Shown here: positions 1 through 4,838 of the stretch, one piece after another
How the letters are laid out: each line of letters starts with the position of its first letter
Numbering within the stretch: position 1 is the first letter of the stretch
Origin: an uncultured Clostridia bacterium
GTDB lineage: Bacteria > Bacillota > Clostridia > TANB77 > CAG-508
Assembly (NCBI GenBank): GCA_934155625.1
Contig: CAKPHD010000052.1
Location: forward strand, 1 to 7,218
DNA: 7,218 nucleotides
Direction: 5' to 3'
The notes under the pieces: model-generated
The model's database searches: none
Seen by the model: only the letters and a program-made list of their open reading frames with translations
Told to the model about the DNA's origin: nothing
Made by a program: the position numbers and the translations under genes

Positions 1-9
1 TCTTCCTTA

Positions 10-210
10 CTATTTAAATAAATCCCATATACTAAAACTTGTTTTATTGTAAATCTTATTATATGCTGCCTTTTTAGGATTTTTAATCCATCCACTTCCT
101 TTTTTTCCATATCCAGGTATTATAGCTTTTTTTACACTTCTCTTCACTCTTCCTGTTGTCCTTGCCGCTATACTCTTTTTTATACTTGGTTTTCTCATTC
201 CAAATTTCAT
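10..210 (-). CDS. small very basic protein of unknown function (66 aa)
   Basis: Function unknown. The product is rich in Lys and Arg, with a central Gly-Lys stretch (YGKKGSG, residues 34-40) followed by NPKKAAYNK (44-52). It has no signal peptide or membrane segment. The ATG is preceded by GGAG at 219-222 with 8 nt spacing, which supports the start. It begins 18 nt after the stop of the YHYH/Big_2 gene, so the two are probably cotranscribed. From memory, similar small basic proteins with an ARTTGR...YGKKG...NPKKAxYN pattern are widespread in Firmicutes, sometimes near phage-like genes; no function is known to me. The high charge would suit nucleic acid binding, but this is a guess. The reading frame is complete, ending in TAG close to the window edge. 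Confidence 0.8.
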   Translation of the reverse strand: MKFGMRKPSIKKSIAARTTGRVKRSVKKAIIPGYGKKGSGWIKNPKKAAYNKIYNKTSFSIWDLFK

Positions 211-228
211 AAAATCATCTCCATTTCA

Positions 229-945
229 TCATGATTTTTTATATTTTTTATATCCCCAATAACCTCCTCCACCTAATAATCCTATTGTTATAACTCCTGC
301 TAATGGATTTGAATCTTCTTTGCTATCTGTTGTAGTATTATTAGTAATATTGTTTTTGCTATTTGTTGATGTCTTTATTATAGCACTATTTTCTGCTTTT
401 GGTAATTCTTTTATATTCATTTTTATCGTACTTGTTTTTCCATTTGAACTAGTTGCCGTTATATCTACGGTTCCATATTTTTTTGCAACAACTTCTCCTG
501 TTGTACTAACTGTTGCAATACTTTCATCACTTGATTTCCATGTGATATTTTTATCAGTTGCATCATTTGGTGTTATTGTAGCAGTTAATTTTTGACTTTC
601 TCCCTCTTTCATACTTGTTATATTCTCATTTATTTTAATATCTGTTACTACTATTGTAGTTGGTACTGTAGATGTTTCTTTAGTACTTGATGTTGAAGAA
701 CTTGATGTACTACTTTTACTTGATGACGAACTAGATGAATATGGACAAACTCCATTAGTATGTAAATGAGCTGGATGTCCTCCACAATGGTAATGATAAC
801 TTCCTAGTCCGCTTTTATTTTTGTTATCTTTGTGTCCACCGCTTGAATCTGTTCTTCCAGAATGACCATATGCATTAACTCCTATTGATATTATGCTTAA
901 AGCAATTAATAAAATTGATATTATTTTTAACTTATTTTTTCTCAT
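229..945 (-). CDS. secreted, membrane-anchored YHYH-domain protein with a bacterial Ig-like (Big_2) domain
   Basis: Surface protein of 238 aa, role unknown. Residues 1-25 look like a signal peptide (MRKNKLK, then a hydrophobic stretch ending near NAYG). Residues 27-68 carry a His/Gly-rich YHYH module (GHSGRTDSSGGHKD, then YHYHCGGHPAHLHTNGVCPY) with two Cys and many His that could bind metal. A Ser/Thr linker (69-97) follows, then a Big_2 Ig-like fold (about 99-179; TDIKINE, ITWKSSD, ATVSTTGEVVAKKYGTVDITA). A second Asn/Thr-rich linker leads to a C-terminal membrane helix (about 214-230) and a Lys-rich tail, KKYKKS. The frame extends upstream to an ATG at 1035, but the start at 945 is chosen because AAGGGGG (951-957) sits just before it and the signal peptide then begins correctly. 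The 66-aa basic gene follows. The domain calls are firm; a cell-wall or metal-related role is only inference. Confidence 0.88.
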   Translation of the reverse strand: MRKNKLKIISILLIALSIISIGVNAYGHSGRTDSSGGHKDNKNKSGLGSYHYHCGGHPAHLHTNGVCPYSSSSSSSKSSTSSSSTSSTKETSTVPTTIVVTDIKINENITSMKEGESQKLTATITPNDATDKNITWKSSDESIATVSTTGEVVAKKYGTVDITATSSNGKTSTIKMNIKELPKAENSAIIKTSTNSKNNITNNTTTDSKEDSNPLAGVITIGLLGGGGYWGYKKYKKS

Positions 946-985
946 ATATATCCCCCTTAAATATAATATCAACTTTTTAGTGCAA

Positions 986-1028
986 AATTTGTCGAATATT
1001 GTAAATAGAATATAAATTACGACAAATT
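986..1028. promoter_or_regulatory. inverted repeat flanking the -10 box, possible operator
   Basis: AATTTGTCG (986-994) and CGACAAATT (1020-1028) are perfect 9-bp inverted arms separated by 25 nt. The right arm covers the proposed -35 hexamer, and the left arm lies just downstream of the -10. That placement would suit a regulator contacting two half-sites about three helical turns apart. No regulator gene is visible in the window. Confidence 0.35.
998..1025 (-). promoter_or_regulatory. probable promoter of the YHYH/Big_2 gene
   Basis: On the minus strand, TTGTCG (1025-1020) and TACAAT (1003-998) are separated by 16 nt. That is 4 of 6 and 5 of 6 matches to the sigma-A consensus, about 50 nt upstream of the start codon. 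It overlaps a 9-bp inverted repeat, described separately. In such A+T-rich DNA, chance matches are common, so this is a moderate call. Confidence 0.4.
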
Positions 1029-1040
1029 CTAACAAATATT

Positions 1041-1082
1041 TATATAAAACTAATACCGGAAATTCTTTAATTTTCTCCGGTA
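1041..1082 (-). terminator. probable intrinsic terminator after the phosphoesterase operon
   Basis: Minus-strand RNA can form a 9-bp stem from TACCGGAGA (1082-1074) and TTTCCGGTA (1062-1054), including one G-U pair. The downstream sequence TTAGTTTTATATA is T-rich but not a clean T-run. It begins 32 nt after the phosphoesterase stop codon and separates that operon from the YHYH gene. Confidence 0.6.
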
Positions 1083-1113
1083 TCCATTACATCTTTATAT
1101 TCACTTATATTTA

Positions 1114-1875
1114 TTAAAATATACTTTCAAACTCCAATGGCACTATATCTTCATAAAGCAATGTATATTGCGAATTAACTTGCCTATAATCATGGTAATG
1201 TCCAAAATACCATTTTTTAAATTCACACTTTTCTGATATTTGTTGCAAATAATCTGTTAAACAATCTTTCTTATATTTTCCTGCACCTAATATAGCTTGT
1301 ACACTTGTTGGACAACAATGTGAAATAATATAATCAACTTTATAATTTACTTTTTCTAAGTTTTTAATTCCATTTTCCATCTCTTCATTTGTTGGTAATT
1401 CTAAATCCCACCATGAGTAATCTCTAATTCTAAAATATGCACCTCTTTTTCTAAAATTATATATCTTTTCTTCTTCATCTAAATTTAATATTCCATCTTG
1501 TATATCATGTGAAGATGCTCCACCAAATGTAAATATTCTTTTATTATCTATTTCAAAAATTTCACCTCTCATTAGATGTAATACTGAATCTCTAATTTTG
1601 TGTACTTTTCCTCCGTGCCACTTTTTCTCTGGATAGTTATATAATCTAGTAAAGTTTTCATGATTTCCATCTACAAATAATGTTGTAAAATTCTTTTTAT
1701 TTAACCAATCTAACCAATACTTTTCCTGTTCACTCTCGTTTTCAAATGTCCAAACTCCACCAAAGTCTCCACATATAATAACATAATCATCTTTTGTCAT
1801 TTCTGTTTGAATAGGAAAGTTATCCATTGAAAATCTCGTAAAGTCAGAGTGGCAATCTCCTGTTATATAAATCAT
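1114..1875 (-). CDS. calcineurin-like metallophosphoesterase
   Basis: Probable cytoplasmic metal-dependent phosphoesterase of 253 aa; substrate unknown. The family's metal-binding motifs all appear in order: GDCH (D7, H9), GDFGG (G36-D37), GNHE (70-73), SHCCP (H186) and GHYH (225-228). The length is normal and nothing suggests an inactive enzyme. The ATG at 1875 is preferred because it starts directly at MIYITGD, as expected for the family. The frame also extends 11 codons to a TTG at 1908, but those bases are a remnant of the upstream methyltransferase in another frame. No Shine-Dalgarno sequence precedes either start, unlike every other gene here, which fits loss of the native leader through a deletion. 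Translation may depend on coupling with the upstream genes. It is last in the operon starting at 3562. A second copy enters the window at 7133-7218. Confidence 0.88.
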   Translation of the reverse strand: MIYITGDCHSDFTRFSMDNFPIQTEMTKDDYVIICGDFGGVWTFENESEQEKYWLDWLNKKNFTTLFVDGNHENFTRLYNYPEKKWHGGKVHKIRDSVLHLMRGEIFEIDNKRIFTFGGASSHDIQDGILNLDEEEKIYNFRKRGAYFRIRDYSWWDLELPTNEEMENGIKNLEKVNYKVDYIISHCCPTSVQAILGAGKYKKDCLTDYLQQISEKCEFKKWYFGHYHDYRQVNSQYTLLYEDIVPLEFESIF

Positions 1876-1916
1876 TTTTATTGCAGAATGGAAGACTAAA
1901 ATTGGCAACTACTAAA
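1876..1916 (-). other. out-of-frame remnant of the methyltransferase and deletion junction
   Basis: Read one frame away from the methyltransferase, this stretch gives LVVANFSLPFCNKN, which resembles the conserved strand-4 region of small class I methyltransferases. Resemblance is lost at about 1871-1877, exactly where the phosphoesterase ATG begins. The DNA is therefore former coding sequence, not a leader. It accounts for both the 11-codon TTG extension of the phosphoesterase frame and the missing ribosome binding site. Confidence 0.65.
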
Positions 1917-2196
1917 TTTTTTTTTCTAATTCAATCTCCTCAAATTTTCGCTTTAAAAATTTAAACTGTTTTAATTCTTCTGTTTCTAATTTTGCTACAA
2001 TTCTTGATTCAACATTTTCTTTATCTATTCCCGTTACATTCCATCTATTTTTTATTAAACATACCGTATCTCTTCCTGCTCCACATCCAAGTTCAATTGC
2101 ATTTCCTGGTTTGATTTTCAATTCAATAAATTTTTTTATAGTATAATTAGGTTTTGCATCTGTTGTATTTTTATAATATCTTTCTATATTTTTCAT
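1912..2196 (-). pseudogene. truncated class I SAM-dependent methyltransferase (TehB-like)
   Basis: N-terminal half (94 aa) of a methyltransferase. Motif I, AIELGCGAGRDT (33-44), and the acidic residue after strand 2 (GID, D58) form the AdoMet-binding half. Such enzymes usually reach about 190-200 residues, so the catalytic and substrate half is missing. The frame stops at TAG (1914-1912) right after a run of nine A (minus strand, 1925-1917). Adding one A would let the frame continue as NLVVANFSLPFCNKND, the expected next family segment, before meeting the phosphoesterase start codon. The gene therefore shows a frameshift plus a large 3' deletion. The start overlaps the ASCH stop by 4 nt (ATGA), with GGGAG about 9 nt upstream. 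A methyltransferase without its second half is unlikely to be active. Confidence 0.82.
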
Positions 2197-2576
2197 ATAT
2201 CATACTCCCACAAACTCAATTTTCCTTTTGCCTCTATCGTTTCATCAAATACTTCTACATTCTCTAGATGCCATGCAAATTTTTCAATAAATGTGCTTTT
2301 AGCATAAACATCTTTATTCTCTTTTAAACATTTTTCTTTGAAATCATCATCACATTTTATGCAATCTACTAATGTTACTTTTCCTAATATTTTTCCAGTT
2401 GGCATATCTTTTGGAATATATTTTGCTAATCTTTTCATTGCTTCTTTATCTATTCCTTTTCCTGCATGTATTAATAATTCTCCTCTATATTTTGTTTGCC
2501 AACTTCTAAATTCATATCTTTTGTTACCTTGCATTATTAATGTTGCCCAAGGTTGTTTTATTGTTAATACTTTCAT
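2193..2576 (-). CDS. ASCH domain protein
   Basis: A 127-aa single-domain ASCH (ASC-1 homology) protein of the PUA-like beta-barrel fold, a fold usually linked to RNA or modified-nucleotide binding. Visible family features are LTIKQPWATLI (4-14), GNKRYEFRSW (17-26), YRGELLIHAG (30-39), ILGKVTLVDC near residue 70, FAWHLENV near 100, and the C-terminal KGKLSLWEYD. The length is normal and the frame intact. The start overlaps the stop of the CYTH-Nudix gene as ATGA (2576-2573) and has a strong AAGGAGAG at 2590-2583. It overlaps the methyltransferase start in the same way, so the three genes are translationally linked. Some ASCH proteins are RNA-binding or amidohydrolase-like enzymes; the target here cannot be told from sequence. 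Confidence 0.87.
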   Translation of the reverse strand: MKVLTIKQPWATLIMQGNKRYEFRSWQTKYRGELLIHAGKGIDKEAMKRLAKYIPKDMPTGKILGKVTLVDCIKCDDDFKEKCLKENKDVYAKSTFIEKFAWHLENVEVFDETIEAKGKLSLWEYDI

Positions 2577-3562
2577 ATTTTTCTCTCCTTAAGTATTTCT
2601 TTAAATAATTCTCTAGTATTATCATATGTAATTGTTTCAATTGCCTCATCGAAATCTAACCATTTTATATCATTCACTTCACATTCCTGTGCTTTTATCT
2701 CTCCCCCTATACATTTTGCAATAAATAATACTACTTGTTTTAGTTTTCCTTTATCTGTTACATATTCCATTGTATATCTTTTATTAGCATCAATTTCTAT
2801 GTCTAAATTCGTTTCTTCTTTTACTTCTCTAATTGCAGTTTCAATCTCTGTTTCATTTTTTTCCACATGTCCTTTTGGGAATCCCCAATGTCCTTTTGTT
2901 TGCTTGATTAATAGTACCTTATTATCCTTTATTATAATGCATCCACAAGATTTTTCTCTTTCTTTATTAGTACTTTTACTTATTATCTTATCTAATTCTA
3001 TTTCTGCTTTTTTCACAAAATAATTATCTGTATAAACTGGTATCCCTATTTTATTAACTTTTTGAATTAATTTTTCTATAGTATCTAATTCCTTGTTTTC
3101 TTCTGTTTCTATTTCTATTAAATTATCTCCGTTTCTTATATCTTTAATTGCTAATTGAAATCCATCTTTTTCGTATACTACATCATCTTCTTTTATATTC
3201 ATAATTTCTTTGTACCCTATTGCTTTTAATAATTTTTTAGCTTCTTCTATTTCCAGAATATTACAATTAACAGATTCTTGATTTAATATATTACCAGACT
3301 CATCAAAGTTCTTGATTTTAAATGTTATTAGTTTTGTTCCTCTATTTGACATTTTTCCTATAATATCTCTTACCAATACTGCTTTAGATAGAATATCTCT
3401 TGTATTAACCTTGCCTAACTCCACTTCTTCAGGTACGAAATATGTATCATCCATTGAGAATTTATCTATTATTTTGAAGCCTTTTTCCTCTACTATATTA
3501 TAGAACTCATCTAATTCACATTTAATTTTTAGTGTTATTTCATTACTATCTTTTAAACTCAT
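2573..3562 (-). CDS. CYTH domain - Nudix hydrolase fusion protein
   Basis: A 329-aa cytoplasmic protein with two phosphate-handling domains. The N-terminal part (about 7-192) resembles CYTH/CyaB-like triphosphate tunnel proteins: EITLKIK, KLITFKIKNFDE (77-88), a Tyr/Phe-containing mid part, and LIEIETEE (148-155). The hallmark ExExK reads E8-I-T10-L-K12, so the second Glu is Thr. The C-terminal part (about 203-329) is a complete Nudix domain. Its box runs from G231 through E237 to REVKEETNL (245-253), with catalytic Glu residues present and Asn in place of the late Gly. GHWGFPKGH before the box resembles Ap4A-hydrolase-type Nudix enzymes. The start has AGAGGAGAG at 3578-3570 and a promoter just upstream. 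It is the first gene of the operon. Substrates are unknown; hydrolysis of nucleoside or other organic polyphosphates is inferred. Confidence 0.88.
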   Translation of the reverse strand: MSLKDSNEITLKIKCELDEFYNIVEEKGFKIIDKFSMDDTYFVPEEVELGKVNTRDILSKAVLVRDIIGKMSNRGTKLITFKIKNFDESGNILNQESVNCNILEIEEAKKLLKAIGYKEIMNIKEDDVVYEKDGFQLAIKDIRNGDNLIEIETEENKELDTIEKLIQKVNKIGIPVYTDNYFVKKAEIELDKIISKSTNKEREKSCGCIIIKDNKVLLIKQTKGHWGFPKGHVEKNETEIETAIREVKEETNLDIEIDANKRYTMEYVTDKGKLKQVVLFIAKCIGGEIKAQECEVNDIKWLDFDEAIETITYDNTRELFKEILKERKI

Positions 3563-3589
3563 GTTTATTCTCTCCTCTCATTTTCCCCA

Positions 3590-3618
3590 ATTATACCACT
3601 CCCTGTGCATAATTCCAA
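3590..3618 (-). promoter_or_regulatory. promoter of the CYTH-Nudix / ASCH / phosphoesterase operon
   Basis: On the minus strand, TTGGAA (3618-3613), a 17-nt spacer and a perfect TATAAT (3595-3590), with TGG before the -10 giving an extended -10. The start codon at 3562 is 28 nt downstream, so the leader is very short and leaves no room for a riboswitch. Confidence 0.75.
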
Positions 3619-3648
3619 CAACTTCATTGCTAAAACTTGTCTAGTTAA

Positions 3649-3683
3649 GTTACACTTCGCCCTAACTGTGACCAAAGTGTGAC
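3649..3683. repeat. short inverted repeat upstream of the operon promoter
   Basis: GTTACACTT (3649-3657) can pair with AAGTGTGAC (3675-3683): 9 bp with one G-U pair on the plus strand and a 17-nt loop. A smaller hairpin, CTTG/CAAG (3691-3704), follows. Together with the terminator-like stem at 3703-3737 they make a locally structured stretch of about 90 nt, less A+T-rich than its surroundings, just upstream of the minus-strand promoter. It could be an operator or part of an old transcript end. Confidence 0.3.
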
Positions 3684-3702
3684 ATTTTCACTTGAAAACG
3701 CA

Positions 3703-3737
3703 AGAAAAAAGCACCTGCCAATATCTAGCAAATGCTT
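3703..3737 (-). terminator. orphan intrinsic terminator, minus strand
   Basis: On the minus strand AAGCA-TT-TGC, a 9-nt loop, then GCA-GG-TGCTT form an 8-bp stem with a symmetric internal loop, followed directly by TTTTTTCTT. This is a convincing intrinsic terminator shape. No minus-strand gene lies within 1 kb upstream of it, because the next one ends at 4839 beyond the plus-strand island. It may insulate the operon promoter at 3590-3618, or be left over from a lost gene. Confidence 0.5.
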
Positions 3738-3886
3738 CATTTTATTATATTTTCCGAGTCTAGTATCAAATCATTGGTATTCGGGTTATGAGGGTTACAT
3801 AACATTTTTATTAGATGTGTTGAATTGTATTGTATGCTAGTGATATTAGCACTTTGCTGGTTTTTTATTTAGTGTGCAATTTTGTT
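3738..3886. other. non-coding stretch with a small inverted repeat
   Basis: No gene is seen. GTTATG (3785-3790) and CATAAC (3798-3803) form a perfect 6-bp inverted repeat with a 7-nt centre, overlapping a direct repeat of GGGTTA. On the minus strand, CTCATAACCCGAA resembles the anticodon-loop region of initiator tRNA, but no tRNA can be folded. A TGCTA/TAGCA stem lies near 3836-3852. None of these can be assigned a function. Confidence 0.3.
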
Positions 3887-3944
3887 AAAATTGGGGTGAT
3901 TTTGAAAATTTGATCCCCAATTTCTCCCCAATTTTTATTGGGAG
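3887..3944 (+). other. mutually exclusive hairpins upstream of the plus-strand cassette
   Basis: AAAATTGGGG (3887-3896) can pair with CCCCAATTT (3915-3923) or with CCCCAATTTT (3926-3935). The second of these can instead pair with ATTGGGAG (3937-3944), forming an 8-bp stem with one bulged C and a TTTT loop. Such alternatives recall attenuators, but no U-tract follows and no leader peptide is evident, so a regulatory role is unproven. Confidence 0.35.
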
Positions 3945-4019
3945 ATTTTAGGAGATTTGTATTAATTTCGTTTGATTTTTATTGGAAGGTTTTAGGAGAT
4001 TTTTACTAATTGTATTTGA
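3932..4019. repeat. 44-nt imperfect tandem repeat, two copies
   Basis: Copies at 3932-3975 and 3976-4019 are directly adjacent and match at 37 of 44 positions. Each contains TTTTTATTGG, then GGTTTTAGGAGATTT or GATTTTAGGAGATTT, and ends in TTTGA. A poorly matching third unit may follow from 4020. The repeats lie between the hairpins and the start of the plus-strand cassette and are not part of a plausible reading frame. Confidence 0.7.
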
Positions 4020-4124
4020 TTTCTAATAGTATTTAAATTTATTTTTTACGATTTTGATTAGTTTTTTAATGAATTTTTATGACTATTTTAGATTTTTAAT
4101 TAAATTTTGAAAGGAATGATTTTT

Positions 4125-4430
4125 ATGGATTTAGATAATAAAGTTAATGATTTGATGAAAGAATGGATAATTTTTAGAGATGAATGTTTGAGCAGACTTA
4201 CTGAAGATGATAAAGGACATTTGATTGAGTTTGATAAGTATTGTGATAATATTTTGAAAAATGTTGCAAGTTGTAATAAGAAATATGTTCAAAAGCAATT
4301 GGACAAGCTTGATGAAAATTATCTTGATTATATTGGTTATTGGAATGATAAATATTATAGGGCTGGTTTTGGTGATTGCTTGAATTTGGTTATTATGAGT
4401 TTGGGTGGTGGTAAATTTGAAACTAGGTAA
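4125..4430 (+). CDS. small protein of unknown function upstream of tnpV (101 aa)
   Basis: I do not recognise a named family with confidence. The protein is soluble-looking and acidic, with likely helices and aromatic residues near the end (NYLDYIGYWNDKYYRAGFGDCLNLVIMSL, given here as about residues 67-94). That YYxAGFxDxxxL pattern resembles the ends of several short Firmicutes hypothetical proteins found on mobile elements. The ATG at 4125 is chosen because AAAGGAA (4110-4116) lies at good spacing; the frame also extends to a weak TTG at 4107. The 3' end overlaps the TnpV frame. The gene runs opposite to all neighbours and shares the G/T-rich codon preference of TnpV, so both genes probably arrived together. 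A regulatory or mobile-element accessory role is inferred from context only. Confidence 0.72.
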   Translation: MDLDNKVNDLMKEWIIFRDECLSRLTEDDKGHLIEFDKYCDNILKNVASCNKKYVQKQLDKLDENYLDYIGYWNDKYYRAGFGDCLNLVIMSLGGGKFETR

Positions 4431-4692
4431 ATATGGTGTTTGGGCTAAGAAGTATTTGGAAGAGTATAAGCCTTTTAAGTTTTCTCGTTTGGTTATGGAT
4501 GGTTCTGTTATGGATTATTTGTTGGAGTTTGAATATCATTTGAAGGGTTATGCTAATTTGATGGAGTTTGAACTTAGAGAAAAGTTTCCTGCTCCTTCTG
4601 AGAATGAGAGTTTTGTTGAGCAGGTTAATTATATTTATATGATTCAGGAGATGGTGGATGAGTTTGTGAAAGATGAGATTAAGTTGGTGTAA
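4417..4692 (+). CDS. tnpV: TnpV family transposon-encoded protein
   Basis: A protein of about 92 aa matching the TnpV family known from the clostridial Tn4451/Tn4453 group and many clostridial integrative elements. Diagnostic features are LKLGKYG at the start, KKYLEEYKP, a central helical part rich in Glu, and the end QEMVDEFVKDEI, where relatives have a helix ending in an EIxxxEL-type motif. Its role is unclear; an excisionase-like or accessory role has been suggested for such proteins. The start is uncertain: TTG at 4417 gives the family-like N-terminus and follows the G-rich GGGTGGTGG, while GTG codons at 4405 and 4408 are in frame. It overlaps the upstream gene by about 14 nt. No recombinase gene lies nearby, so this may be an isolated remnant. 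Seven of nine internal Leu codons are TTG and none TTA. Confidence 0.75.
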   Translation: MKLGKYGVWAKKYLEEYKPFKFSRLVMDGSVMDYLLEFEYHLKGYANLMEFELREKFPAPSENESFVEQVNYIYMIQEMVDEFVKDEIKLV

Positions 4693-4748
4693 ATGTCGTG
4701 GATGTGATTTTTGAATTTGCTTCATAAAAATTTAAGTTTTTATTAAAT

Positions 4749-4796
4749 TTTTACAACTGTGCTACATTTTTGTAATTTTGTAGCACAGTTGTAAAA
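4749..4796. repeat. perfect 18-bp inverted repeat between convergent genes
   Basis: Arms at 4749-4766 (TTTTACAACTGTGCTACA) and 4779-4796 pair without mismatch around a 12-nt loop. It lies between the plus-strand TnpV gene and the minus-strand TOPRIM-like gene, where a shared terminator would be expected. However, the 3' arm ends in AAAA on both strands and no U-run follows directly, so it is not a typical intrinsic terminator. It could still stop or protect transcripts, or be a remnant of a mobile element. Confidence 0.75.
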
Positions 4797-4838
4797 GGTA
4801 ACTATTTTTTTTAATATTGGGGTTTTATTTTAAATATC

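Noticed and set aside
320..595. Open frame on the plus strand, about 91 codons
   Set aside because: It lies antisense to the Big_2 protein, gives a meaningless hydrophobic product from Ser/Thr/Val-rich coding, and has no ribosome binding site.
946..1035. N-terminal extension of the YHYH protein to an ATG at 1035
   Set aside because: It would place 30 residues before a normal signal peptide and bypass the AAGGGGG site; the proposed promoter also lies inside it.
1876..1908. TTG start for the phosphoesterase at 1908
   Set aside because: There is no ribosome binding site, and the 11 extra codons are the methyltransferase remnant read in the wrong frame.
1912..1925. Programmed frameshifting to make a methyltransferase-phosphoesterase fusion
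   Set aside because: The shifted frame that restores methyltransferase sequence runs into a different frame from the phosphoesterase and soon stops, so no fusion protein would result.
3563..3590. Riboswitch in the leader of the CYTH-Nudix operon
   Set aside because: The -10 box is only 28 nt before the start codon, leaving no room for an aptamer.
3770..3803. tRNA gene fragment
   Set aside because: Only a 13-nt resemblance to an anticodon region; the 5' anticodon stem, T-arm and acceptor stem are absent.
3932..4019. CRISPR array
   Set aside because: The two 44-nt units are directly adjacent with no spacers and differ at seven positions; no cas genes are present.
4423..4725. Minus-strand open frame of about 100 codons
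   Set aside because: It is antisense to TnpV, has an implausible Ile/Leu/His-rich composition, and TnpV itself has recognisable family features.
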